Of a stretch of 24,142 bases of DNA, positions 8,791 to 15,481 are shown one piece after another. The DNA is from a bacterium. GTDB taxonomy: Bacteria > Patescibacteriota > Patescibacteriia > Patescibacteriales > JAKAJF01. The stretch is from NCBI GenBank assembly GCA_021813875.1, contig JAKAJF010000003.1, positions 1-24,142 of the forward strand, written 5' to 3'. The notes under the pieces were generated by a model, which was not told the DNA's origin, did not search any database, and worked only from the letters and a program-made list of their open reading frames with translations. Positions within the stretch are counted from its first letter, which is position 1. Each line of letters opens with the position of its first letter. The translations under genes and the position numbers were made by a program.

Positions 8791-10634
8791 ATAGCCACGG
8801 GCTTAGGACCGACGATATCTTCGAATTCTTCCTTTTCCAAGGTCTCTTTTTCTTCCAAGGCCGCCACCAACTTTTCCAAGGTCTCTTTTTCTTTCTTGAC
8901 GATACCGATGGCGCGATGCACGGCGTGATCGATAAAGACGGAGATCTCCTCGTCGATCTTCTCCGCGACCTTTTCGCTGTAATCCCGCTGTTCATGGATT
9001 TCCCGGCCCAAGAAGATCATCTCTTCCTTCTCGCCGAAAGTGCGGGGGCCGAGCTTGTCGCTCATGCCGAAATCCGTGATGAGCTGCCTGGCCATCCTGG
9101 TCGCCCGGCGCAAATCCGAGGTGGCGCCGGTGGTGACATCGCCGAAGACTTCCTTCTCGGTCACATAACCGGCCAGCAGGACGGCGATCTCTTCGGTATA
9201 CTCTTCCTTGGTATGCATATGCTTATCTTCGGTGGGGAGCTTCAAGGTATAGCCGCCGGCGCGGCCGCGGGCGATGATGGAGATCTTCTGGACCGGATCC
9301 ATATGGGGCAGGAAGTGGGCGACGAGCGCATGGCCGGCCTCATGGTAGGCGGTGATCTTCTTCTCCTTCTCGGTCAGGATCCTTGATTTCCTTTCCGGGC
9401 CCATCATGACTTTCTCGATCGATTCGAAAAGCTCGTCCATTTCGATGAGCTTCTTATTCCTGCGGGCGGCCAGGATGGCGGCTTCGTTCAGCAGATTGGC
9501 CAGGTCAGCGCCCGAAAATCCGGGCGTCCTCTCGGCGATGCGCCTCAGGCTGACATCTTTGGCCAAGGGCTTTTTGCGGGCATGGACCTTCAAGATCGCC
9601 TCCCGGTCATTGAGGTCAGGCTCGTCCAAGACCACCTGACGGTCGAAACGGCCCGGCCTCAGGAGGGCCGGATCCAAGACATCCGGGCGGTTGGTGGCCG
9701 CCATGACGATGATGTTGGTATCGGTATCGAAACCATCCATCTCCACCAGGATCTGATTCAGGGTCTGTTCGCGCTCATCGTGAGAGCCGCCCAGCCCGGC
9801 GCCTCTCTTGCGCCCGACGGCGTCGATCTCATCGATAAAGATGATGCAGGGCGCGCTCCGTTTGGCCCGCTTGAAAAGATCGCGTACGCGGGAAGCTCCC
9901 ACGCCCACGAACATCTCTACGAATTCAGAACCGGAGATATGGAGAAAAGGCACGTTCGCCTCGCCGGCCACCGCCCGCGCTAAGAGGGTCTTGCCGGTCC
10001 CCGGGCTTCCCAAAAGAAGGACGCCGCGAGGGATGCGCGCTCCCAATTCCAAAAACTTTTTAGGCTGCCGCAAAAATTCCACCACTTCCTTCAATTCCTC
10101 TTTCGCCTCTTTGGCGCCGGCCACATCCTTGAAGGTGATCCGCTCCTTGGTATCTTTGGCGAATTCCCGGGCCTGTGACTGGCCGAAGGAAAGGGCGCGG
10201 TTATTAGCGCCTTGGATGGAGCGCATCATGAAATAGATAAAGGCCACGACCAGGAGGAAGGGGATGAGATAGGCCAGGATGGTGCTCAGCCAGAAGTTCC
10301 AGCCTGATTCGTCCTTGACTTCGATCCTGATGCCGGCGATCTTCTGGTTATCGATATTATAATTTTTGACCAAGTCCGAGAAGGTCTCACCTGATTCTTT
10401 TTTGACCACTTCTTGCTGGCCGTCCTTCAGGCCGATGTTCAGATCATTGCCTTCGACCGTGATGCTCGATACCTGGCCGTTGTTGATCTGCGCGATCAGC
10501 TGCTCAATTCCGGCGCTTTGCGGGCCCTTGCCGCGGTTCTGATAAAGACTGAACAAGGAAGCGACCACGAGGAAGCCGAAAAAAAAGATCAGGATATTTT
10601 TTATGAGACTGTTCATATTTTTAGTTTTTTTCAT
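8787..10634 (-). CDS. ftsH: ATP-dependent zinc metalloprotease FtsH
   Basis: FtsH is a membrane-anchored AAA+ protease that extracts and degrades membrane and short-lived cytosolic proteins. At 615 residues it has the usual length. The order is: first membrane span (about 13-30), a periplasmic/extracytoplasmic domain (about 32-112), a second span (about 115-137), the AAA+ module with Walker A GSPGTGKT (209-216), Walker B IIFIDEID (264-271) and the second region of homology ATNRPDVLDPALLRPGRFD (313-331), then the peptidase domain with the zinc motif HEAGH (431-435) and Asp507 in TSDLRRA as the likely third zinc ligand. All key residues are present, so it should be active. The chosen ATG at 10634 has no Shine-Dalgarno; Met7 (10616) is an alternative. 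The C-terminus ends VGPKPVAI. Confidence 0.97.
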   Translation of the reverse strand: MKKTKNMNSLIKNILIFFFGFLVVASLFSLYQNRGKGPQSAGIEQLIAQINNGQVSSITVEGNDLNIGLKDGQQEVVKKESGETFSDLVKNYNIDNQKIAGIRIEVKDESGWNFWLSTILAYLIPFLLVVAFIYFMMRSIQGANNRALSFGQSQAREFAKDTKERITFKDVAGAKEAKEELKEVVEFLRQPKKFLELGARIPRGVLLLGSPGTGKTLLARAVAGEANVPFLHISGSEFVEMFVGVGASRVRDLFKRAKRSAPCIIFIDEIDAVGRKRGAGLGGSHDEREQTLNQILVEMDGFDTDTNIIVMAATNRPDVLDPALLRPGRFDRQVVLDEPDLNDREAILKVHARKKPLAKDVSLRRIAERTPGFSGADLANLLNEAAILAARRNKKLIEMDELFESIEKVMMGPERKSRILTEKEKKITAYHEAGHALVAHFLPHMDPVQKISIIARGRAGGYTLKLPTEDKHMHTKEEYTEEIAVLLAGYVTEKEVFGDVTTGATSDLRRATRMARQLITDFGMSDKLGPRTFGEKEEMIFLGREIHEQRDYSEKVAEKIDEEISVFIDHAVHRAIGIVKKEKETLEKLVAALEEKETLEKEEFEDIVGPKPVAI

Positions 10635-10695
10635 TAATCAAGTCTAAATCTTTTTTCTTAAAATTTAATGAATTTTGATTTATTTTAGCAATTAA

Positions 10696-10724
10696 ATTAT
10701 ATAATAGGCCGATCTTTTTAGCAA
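10696..10724 (-). promoter_or_regulatory. Promoter of ftsH
   Basis: On the minus strand TTGCTA (10724-10719) is followed by a 17-nt spacer and a perfect TATAAT (10701-10696). Transcription should start near 10689, about 55 nt before the ftsH ATG. The -35 hexamer begins immediately after the terminator tail of the upstream S1 gene, so the two units are packed end to end. Confidence 0.65.
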
Positions 10725-10726
10725 CT

Positions 10727-10759
10727 AAAAACCCGCCTCCCAAAGGAGGCGGGTTTTTT
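10727..10759 (-). terminator. Intrinsic terminator after the S1-domain gene
   Basis: A perfect 9-bp stem, CCCGCCTCC (10732-10740) with GGAGGCGGG (10745-10753), encloses a 4-base loop. It is flanked by A and T runs on both sides, so it could work in either direction. On the minus strand it lies a few bases past the S1 gene stop codon. Confidence 0.9.
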
Positions 10760-10765
10760 GAAATT

Positions 10766-11971
10766 TTATTTTTCTTCTTCGGCGGCTTCTTTCTTTTTAG
10801 TCTTCTTCTCTTTCTTTTCTTCCTCGATCTTTTCTTCCTTTTTAGCGGCTTCTTTCTTGATCTTCCTATCGGCGCCGACGGCTAAACCCAGACGATGCTC
10901 TTTGGGCTCCAAAGAGACGACCGTAAACTCCCGCTCCTCTTCCGGCTTATACAGATCCGAAATCTTCTGGCCGGGAGCCAAGTTCAGCTGGCTGATATGG
11001 GCAAGGCCATGGATATCATCATCCAGCTTGACGAACAGACCGAAGGGATTGACCTTGAGGATCTTTCCTTTGACCGTCTGCCCGACCGCGTATTTCTCGG
11101 CCACATCCTCCCAAGGATCCTTTAAGAGCCTCTTGGCGCTCAAGAAGATCTTGGAGCCGCTGATGCTGATGATTTCGGCATTGATCTTATCACCGACTTT
11201 CAGGAGGTCGGCCGGATCATCAATCCTCTGCCAAGCCAATTCGGAAATATGGATCAAGCCCTCGAGGCTCTCCCCGAAACTTATGAAGACGCCGAAATCG
11301 GTGATAGCAGTAATGATACCCTCGACCCTGGAGCCGATCTTGTATTTGGAAATGACATCTTTCTGTTTCTCGTTCCAGACATCCTTTTCCGAAAAGATGA
11401 TCTTTTCTTCCCTCTCGGCTTCATCCAGATTCATGACCTTGACTTCCAATTCCTTGCCGACGAAGGATTTCAATTTTTCCAGGATCCTGGTCTTGTCGCC
11501 GCCCTTGACGCGCGGATAATGCTCGGGAGAAAGCTGCGAGACCGGCAAAAAGCCATTGATCTGGCCAAAGACGACCATCAGGCCGCCCCGGTTGGCGCCG
11601 GTCACCCTGACCTTAATCACTTTCTTGTTCTCAAAGGCGTCCTTCAGGTCGGCGATGGCCTTGGCCTGGCCGGCGTAGCGGAAAGACAATTCCAATTCGC
11701 CGTTCTCATTCTCTTCCTCGACCACCGTCGCCTCGATCTCATCGCCCGGCTTCAGGTTGGCATAGGTCGGATCCTCATAAAGTTCGCGTCCGCGCACGAC
11801 ACCTACAAAAATACCGTCGATATCGAGCTTGACTTCGGCCTTGGAAGCGGAGACGACCGTCCCCGTGACGATGTCGCCGACCTGGGGCACGCTCACCTTT
11901 TCCTTATCAAATAAGGCGGCGAAATCTTTGGCCGATTCATTATTAGTCATTTTGGTTTTTTCTTCTGACAT
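10766..11971 (-). CDS. rpsA: S1 RNA-binding domain protein (ribosomal protein S1-like)
   Basis: This 401-residue protein has four S1 (OB-fold) repeats at about residues 29-98, 115-196, 210-281 and 294-366. The third repeat is the most typical, with VEGIITAITDFGVFISFG followed by GLIHISEL. Ribosomal protein S1 binds mRNA and helps bring it to the 30S subunit; E. coli S1 has six repeats, while four-repeat forms occur in other bacteria, so the gene symbol is assigned by family resemblance. A Lys/Glu-rich tail (about 367-401) follows the last repeat. The start at 11971 gives MSEEKTKMTN and has only a weak purine-rich ribosome site; Met8 (11950) is an alternative. It stands alone between its own promoter and a strong terminator. 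S1 dependence would fit with the several genes here that lack a Shine-Dalgarno, but that link is inference. Confidence 0.88.
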   Translation of the reverse strand: MSEEKTKMTNNESAKDFAALFDKEKVSVPQVGDIVTGTVVSASKAEVKLDIDGIFVGVVRGRELYEDPTYANLKPGDEIEATVVEEENENGELELSFRYAGQAKAIADLKDAFENKKVIKVRVTGANRGGLMVVFGQINGFLPVSQLSPEHYPRVKGGDKTRILEKLKSFVGKELEVKVMNLDEAEREEKIIFSEKDVWNEKQKDVISKYKIGSRVEGIITAITDFGVFISFGESLEGLIHISELAWQRIDDPADLLKVGDKINAEIISISGSKIFLSAKRLLKDPWEDVAEKYAVGQTVKGKILKVNPFGLFVKLDDDIHGLAHISQLNLAPGQKISDLYKPEEEREFTVVSLEPKEHRLGLAVGADRKIKKEAAKKEEKIEEEKKEKKTKKKEAAEEEK

Positions 11972-12018
11972 ATTTTTACTTTTTTCATTTCGCTTCCGGA
12001 AATAAAAAAATAGCCCTT

Positions 12019-12069
12019 AACCTTCCTTTATTTAGGAAAGTTCCCCGGCCACCTCCTCCGCCAAGCGGA
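12019..12069 (-). promoter_or_regulatory. Structured leader of the S1-domain gene
   Basis: Two stem-loops can form in the predicted leader. One is TCCGC/GCGGA (12057-12069). The other pairs AACTTTCCT with AGGAAGGTT (12042-12019) through about 9 pairs with one G-T wobble, and is followed 8 bases later by a T-rich run. Their role is unknown; autoregulation by S1 or attenuation would be plausible. Confidence 0.4.
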
Positions 12070-12120
12070 TTAAAACCAGGAAATTTATTACAGGTGGAGC
12101 TAATTGTAAAATACCCTTAT

Positions 12121-12148
12121 ATCATACATGATTCTTGAAAAAATGCAA
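12121..12148 (-). promoter_or_regulatory. Possible promoter of the S1-domain gene
   Basis: The minus strand reads TTGCAT (12148-12143), a 16-nt spacer and TATGAT (12126-12121). The -10 is good and the -35 is weak. Transcription from here would give a leader of about 140 nt. No better candidate is visible between this point and the gene. Confidence 0.45.
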
Positions 12149-12184
12149 GGGAAGAGCCTCCGATAGGGTTCTGCTTAGAGATGG

Positions 12185-12588
12185 GGCAACTTACGCTCCG
12201 CTAGGGCAACTTTTTTAGAAAAAGTTGCGCAAAAAGCGCTCACAAAGGAAAATTCAGGATTTGTTCGTGAAAATTCCTAAGAAGATTTCAAACTCAGCTA
12301 CGCTTCGGACAGTGAAATGCTTCTAAGGAATTTTCACTCCAAATTAGTCCTGAATTTTCTTGAGTTCGCCTTTAGAATGTATTTTAAAAGGCGAGCATTG
12401 AAAAATTTGAAAGATTACGAGCGTAAAAAGCGTGTAAAATTTTATTGTTTAACCCGGCCCGACCCGGGAAGTTTAAAATTTTACTAGCTTTCCCAGCGAG
12501 TAATTCAAAATTTTTCACTAGCTCGCGCTTTTGCCCCGCTTTTCTAAAAAGCGGGCCCCGTCCGGGCAGGACCCGCCGGAGGCAACTT
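12185..12588. repeat. Block of nested and tandem inverted repeats without a gene
   Basis: About 400 bp are almost entirely inverted repeats. In order: GCAACTTTTT/AAAAAGTTGC (12206-12228); GCGC/GCGC (12227-12239); a long nested repeat with outer 12-bp arms 12248-12259 and 12348-12359 and inner arms 12267-12290 and 12313-12337 (17 of 18 matched, then ATTTCA/TGAAAT) around a 22-nt loop; TCGCCTTT/AAAGGCGA (12366-12394); a second long nested repeat with arms 12391-12411 and 12504-12526, inner arms 12434-12444 and 12474-12484, and a CCCGG/CCCGGG centre; CCCGCTTTT/AAAAGCGGG (12535-12555); and GTCC/GGAC (12560-12572). The 8-mer GGCAACTT occurs at 12185, 12205 and 12581, as direct repeats at the edges. 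The block lies between the terminator of one unit and the promoter of the next, so it need not be transcribed. It could be a miniature mobile element, a structured RNA, or an extrusion-prone DNA site. Confidence 0.85.
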
Positions 12589-12621
12589 AAAAAAAGGAGC
12601 GTATCATTCTTAATACGCTCC
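12589..12621 (-). terminator. Intrinsic terminator of the lipoprotein/small acidic protein operon
   Basis: On the minus strand GGAGCGTAT (12621-12613) pairs perfectly with ATACGCTCC (12604-12596) over an 8-base loop, followed by seven T residues (12595-12589). It lies eight bases beyond the stop codon of the small acidic gene. Confidence 0.92.
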
Positions 12622-12629
12622 GATAAAAT

Positions 12630-12899
12630 TTATACCTTCTGCTGCCATTTGACCAGAAAAGGGGCGTCCTTAAGCCCTAACGCCAGATTTTTCGCCGCTT
12701 CCCTCTCTTTTTCTGAAGAAGTTTCTTCTTCCAGAGAGGCCACGTTCGTTAGACCTTCTAAGGCGTACATCCTACGAATCAGAGTATCTTCTTTGGCAAA
12801 TCGAACAGATACCCCGCTGGTACGAACCCGTTCAAGCGTTTTTTGAAAAAGATCTTCCGGCTCTTCATCATCTTTGATCTCTTTAATGGCAGTTGCCAT
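12630..12899 (-). CDS. Small acidic protein of unknown function
   Basis: The product is 89 residues (MATAIKEIKDDEEPEDLFQ at the N-terminus) and is rich in Glu, Asp and Lys; it looks soluble and helical. It has no membrane segment, no cysteine and no family motif I recognise. I chose the ATG at 12899 because AAGGAGG (12914-12908) lies 8 bases upstream; the in-frame ATG at 12905 would leave only 2 bases. The ribosome site begins just after the stop codon of the DsbA-like lipoprotein gene, so the two are almost certainly one operon, closed by the terminator that follows. Its role may relate to that secreted protein, but nothing in the sequence shows how. Confidence 0.75.
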   Translation of the reverse strand: MATAIKEIKDDEEPEDLFQKTLERVRTSGVSVRFAKEDTLIRRMYALEGLTNVASLEEETSSEKEREAAKNLALGLKDAPFLVKWQQKV

Positions 12900-12918
12900 A
12901 TCCATTTCCTCCTTTTAA

Positions 12919-13902
12919 TTATTGACTGGCGCATCCGGCTGCTGATCCGGCTGACCCGGCGCCTTCCCCAAATCCGGGCGAAGGGGGGGTCGAAGATAGC
13001 TTTTGTTGGCATTCGGCCGGCGCCTTGGTGAAGGCGCTGCAGATGGTGGTCAAGAGACTCTCCGAATCTCTGTCCGATTGGATCTGTTCCCCGTTGATGA
13101 TCAAAGTCGGAGAACCCTGGACGCCATATTTCTGATTATCCGCCTCGAAGACCGGATAAGGCGGGAAGTTGCCGTTCGGCCACTTGCTCTTGTCCTGGGC
13201 GGTCTCGGTGATCTTATACTGCTTATCGAGAGCGGAGACGCAGGTATCGATCTTGGCGGTATCGATCTTAGCTTCAGACAGGCAGCTCGAGGAATCGGAA
13301 TTCTTGAGGAAGCATCCCAGATAAGTATCCAACTTGGCGGGTTCTTTCTCCTCGATGCAGGTCTGGGTCATGTTCTCGGCCAACTCCTTGTCGCCATGCA
13401 TGGAATAATCGCAAAATTTCAGGTCGAATTTAATCTTGTTCCCCAAGGCGCTCAAGACCGGCAAGATGCCTTTCTCGATCTGGGTGCCGTAAGGACAATA
13501 GCTCATGACGAATAGCTCAACTTCCGGCTTATCCTTCTTGACGCTGACGGTCGCGGCCGGTCCGGGTTGGCTGTTCTGAGCCTGGGTCTGATCCTGATTG
13601 GCCGTCTGTTTTTCAGTCTCGGCGACATCCATGATCTGAGGAAAAAATTTCTTGCCATCCTTGGTCATGTAAGAGATGACTTCCTGGCCGCTCGGCAGGA
13701 TGACCGTGACCTTATACATGCCCAGGTCCTGGGTGATGTCCTTGATGGTGACGGTGGAGCCGGGATTCATCAGGTTGCTATTGATGAACTGGGCCGCCTT
13801 GGTTTTGGCCTCCTTCAAGGTCAGATTCCTGGAAGCCTTCCCCAAAGAACAACCGCTCAAGACCAAAGCCAGCAAGGCGGTGAGGATGATGATTTTTTTC
13901 AT
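12919..13902 (-). CDS. DsbA-like thioredoxin-fold lipoprotein with a single active-site cysteine
   Basis: This 327-residue protein starts with a signal peptide and a lipobox (LVLSGC, Cys18), so it should be a lipoprotein on the outer face of the membrane. Residues 25-92 form a small N-terminal domain, followed by a Gln/Pro/Thr-rich linker (about 93-120). A thioredoxin-like domain begins near residue 126 with ELFVMSYCPYGTQ, where the expected second active-site cysteine is Gly (C136-P-Y-G). The cis-proline loop is GVQGSPTLIING (about 260-271). Many other cysteines are present (164, 182, 197, 207, 221, 288, 298, 324), probably as structural disulfides. It resembles DsbA-family proteins that share the SYCPYGTQ and TPPSPGFG motifs; the exact function is unknown. 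The ATG at 13902 has no Shine-Dalgarno but gives a proper signal peptide. Confidence 0.85.
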   Translation of the reverse strand: MKKIIILTALLALVLSGCSLGKASRNLTLKEAKTKAAQFINSNLMNPGSTVTIKDITQDLGMYKVTVILPSGQEVISYMTKDGKKFFPQIMDVAETEKQTANQDQTQAQNSQPGPAATVSVKKDKPEVELFVMSYCPYGTQIEKGILPVLSALGNKIKFDLKFCDYSMHGDKELAENMTQTCIEEKEPAKLDTYLGCFLKNSDSSSCLSEAKIDTAKIDTCVSALDKQYKITETAQDKSKWPNGNFPPYPVFEADNQKYGVQGSPTLIINGEQIQSDRDSESLLTTICSAFTKAPAECQQKLSSTPPSPGFGEGAGSAGSAAGCASQ

Positions 13903-13937
13903 AGATAAAATAGAGAGGATTAATAAAATATAGATAT

Positions 13938-13966
13938 ATTTTACCTTAGCTCCTGAGATAAGGCAA
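13938..13966 (-). promoter_or_regulatory. Promoter of the lipoprotein operon
   Basis: The minus strand shows TTGCCT (13966-13961), a 17-nt spacer and TAAAAT (13943-13938), predicting a start near 13931 and a leader of about 29 nt. It is back to back with the plus-strand promoter at 13975-14003, with only 8 bases between the two -35 hexamers. Confidence 0.55.
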
Positions 13967-13974
13967 GGAAGAAA

Positions 13975-14003
13975 TTGACAAAATGGTAAAAAAATTTTAA
14001 AGT
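13975..14003 (+). promoter_or_regulatory. Promoter of the first plus-strand paralogue, with an overlapping palindrome
   Basis: TTGACA (13975-13980), a 17-nt spacer and TAAAGT (13998-14003) precede the gene by about 45 nt. An 8+8 palindrome, TTTTAAAG/CTTTAAAA (13995-14012), covers the -10 and the likely transcription start, so it could be an operator or simply AT-rich promoter DNA. Confidence 0.6.
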
Positions 14004-14047
14004 TCTTTAAAAATTAGCCCTTTCTTAAACCCCTAAGGAGACCTGGA

Positions 14048-14704
14048 ATGAGAAAACCGCCCGAGTTTTTCGACGCAGTCGTCAGGCAGATGGTCAAGGC
14101 CGGATTCGTGCTGATTTCGAAAGTGGAAATCAGTACTGACGACCTGCCGCACCACACCCGCACCCTTTTCGCCCGCGCCAACTCGCTCTTCTTCCACGTG
14201 CCCGGGAAGAGCTTCGTCCTCCACCTTCTTTACGACGAGGACGATTACGTTTTCAAGGGCCAGATCACCGGCCGTTGGAACATCGTTCTATACCTGCAGT
14301 TCAAGAGCTGCGACAAGCTGGTCGAAATGGTTCCCCGGGAGCAAAGGCGGTATTCGGGGATGGATCTCTATGAAATTCCCTTCCTGATGAAGGTTCCGGA
14401 AATCACCGCCTTCCATCTCGGTCAGAGCCGACAAGTGTCGAGGTATAACGAGGAAGGCTTCCAGAACCGCTATACCTTCCATCAGAAGCTGGACCGCCCG
14501 ATCGAGACCGCGGACTTGGTCGCCGAACTGGCCGGAATCAGAAAGACCGTCCTTCCCTATCTCGCCCGTGAATTTGACCGTTTCCGCGGCTCCGAACTCG
14601 TGCCGGCCAATCTCTTTCCGGGTTGCGCCAAGCTCTTCTGGGAGCGCTTCCATCAAGGCCACCCGAAAGGTTATCTTCATTCCATCGCCCGCAAATTCTT
14701 ATGA
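14048..14704 (+). CDS. Protein of unknown family, first of a tandem paralogous pair
   Basis: This 218-residue protein has no signal peptide, membrane span or catalytic motif I recognise. It is a clear paralogue of the next gene. Shared stretches include KPP-x-[FY]-F and M-V-x-[AS]-G-F-V-L-I-S near the N-terminus (about residues 3-24), AR-x4-FFH-x2-GK-x-F in the middle, a G-x-W motif near residue 75, and F-P-x-C-x3-[LV]-FW-x2-F-x-QG near the C-terminus. It is rich in aromatic and basic residues. The start at 14048 has TAAGGAG 7 bases upstream. It has its own promoter and an intrinsic terminator overlapping its stop codon, and it runs against the direction of almost all neighbours, so it is probably an independently acquired or duplicated unit. 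Function is unknown. Confidence 0.88.
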   Translation: MRKPPEFFDAVVRQMVKAGFVLISKVEISTDDLPHHTRTLFARANSLFFHVPGKSFVLHLLYDEDDYVFKGQITGRWNIVLYLQFKSCDKLVEMVPREQRRYSGMDLYEIPFLMKVPEITAFHLGQSRQVSRYNEEGFQNRYTFHQKLDRPIETADLVAELAGIRKTVLPYLAREFDRFRGSELVPANLFPGCAKLFWERFHQGHPKGYLHSIARKFL

Positions 14705-14719
14705 TTCCGCGGGTTTTTT
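14688..14719 (+). terminator. Terminator overlapping the end of the first paralogue
   Basis: CCCGC (14688-14692), inside the coding sequence, pairs with GCGGG (14709-14713), followed by six T residues. The loop contains the TGA stop codon. The promoter of the next gene begins two bases later. Confidence 0.65.
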
Positions 14720-14721
14720 AT

Positions 14722-14750
14722 TTGACAAAGGATACTTGAGAAAGTAAAAT
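14722..14750 (+). promoter_or_regulatory. Promoter of the second plus-strand paralogue
   Basis: TTGACA (14722-14727), a 17-nt spacer and TAAAAT (14745-14750). Its first bases, TTGACAAA-GG, match those of the first paralogue's promoter, which suggests the promoter was duplicated along with the gene. Directly after the -10, the decamer TTTTTAAAAC occurs twice (14750-14759 and 14765-14774). Confidence 0.7.
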
Positions 14751-14805
14751 TTTTAAAACAGCACTTTTTAAAACTGAGGCTTATGGCAGAAAAAAGGAGG
14801 AACTG

Positions 14806-15465
14806 ATGAAAGCAGGAAAAAAATACGGGGGCAAGCCTCCGGGATATTTCAGGCAGCTGATCAAGAAGATGGTGGATTCTGGTTTTGTCCTGATCTCTTA
14901 CCTGCAGATCGATTCCAAAGATTCCCCTTATTGCGGGGAGGCGGTCTATGCCCGCTCCAGCTGCATGTTCTTCCACATGGTCGGCAAGGCCTTCATCTTG
15001 AAACTGACTTACCATGAAGATTGCATCCACGAAAAGCTGAAGATGGTGGGCAAATGGTCGATTGACTTCTCGGCGACTTTCAGAAGTCTGGATAATCTTT
15101 GGGACCTGGCCCAGGACGGCTGCCTGATACCGATGCTCGAAGAAGATCTGCCTGTCTCGGGCTTCGAGCTGACCCACAAGGAGGAGCCGGCCTTGTACGG
15201 CATCCAAAGACTGGGCTGCCATTACGAAGAGAGAGAAGAAATGGGCCTGGACGGATTGGCCGAGGAACTTAAGAGGATGGCGGAGAGGATCTCTCCTTAT
15301 GTCAGGAGACATGCCAAAGTTAAGATCAAATATTTCCCGCCCATCGAATTTTTTCCCACCTGTCAATCAGTTTTCTGGAAAAAGTTCCGCCAGGGGAGCT
15401 TCAATTACTGCTACTTCGAATCAGTCTTCTGGTATGGATCCAAAAAAATATTCAACCCGCGCTAA
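14806..15465 (+). CDS. Protein of unknown family, second of a tandem paralogous pair
   Basis: This 219-residue protein is the paralogue of the gene just upstream. They align along almost the whole length: both have KPP near the N-terminus followed by an MV-x2-GFVLIS block, an AR-x4-FFH-x2-GK-x-F block, a central P-x2-[TS]-[AG]-F-x-L stretch and a C-terminal FP-x-C-x4-FW-x2-F-x-QG block. This copy has additional cysteines and a more basic C-terminus. No signal peptide or membrane span is visible and I do not recognise the family. The start at 14806 is firm: AGGAGG lies 5 bases upstream. It has its own promoter and a strong terminator whose stem includes the stop codon region. The clear divergence between the two copies suggests an old duplication with different roles. 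Confidence 0.9.
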   Translation: MKAGKKYGGKPPGYFRQLIKKMVDSGFVLISYLQIDSKDSPYCGEAVYARSSCMFFHMVGKAFILKLTYHEDCIHEKLKMVGKWSIDFSATFRSLDNLWDLAQDGCLIPMLEEDLPVSGFELTHKEEPALYGIQRLGCHYEEREEMGLDGLAEELKRMAERISPYVRRHAKVKIKYFPPIEFFPTCQSVFWKKFRQGSFNYCYFESVFWYGSKKIFNPR

Positions 15466-15481
15466 TAGTCGCGGGTTTTTT
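15454..15481. terminator. Bidirectional terminator between convergent genes
   Basis: AACCCGCG (15454-15461) pairs perfectly with CGCGGGTT (15470-15477) over an 8-base loop; T residues follow on the plus strand (15476-15481) and a T-rich run follows on the minus strand. The stop codon of the plus-strand gene (15463-15465) is in the loop, and the minus-strand YjbQ gene ends at 15480. Confidence 0.92.

Noticed and set aside
12185..12588. CRISPR array
   Set aside because: The repeats are inverted and nested rather than evenly spaced direct repeats with spacers, and no cas gene is nearby.
12185..12588. Insertion sequence with its own transposase
   Set aside because: No transposase-like frame lies inside or next to the block; at most it could be a non-autonomous element.
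12445..12846. Plus-strand open frame of 133 codons across the inverted-repeat block and the small acidic gene
   Set aside because: It runs through palindromes, a terminator and the antisense of a gene with a strong ribosome site.
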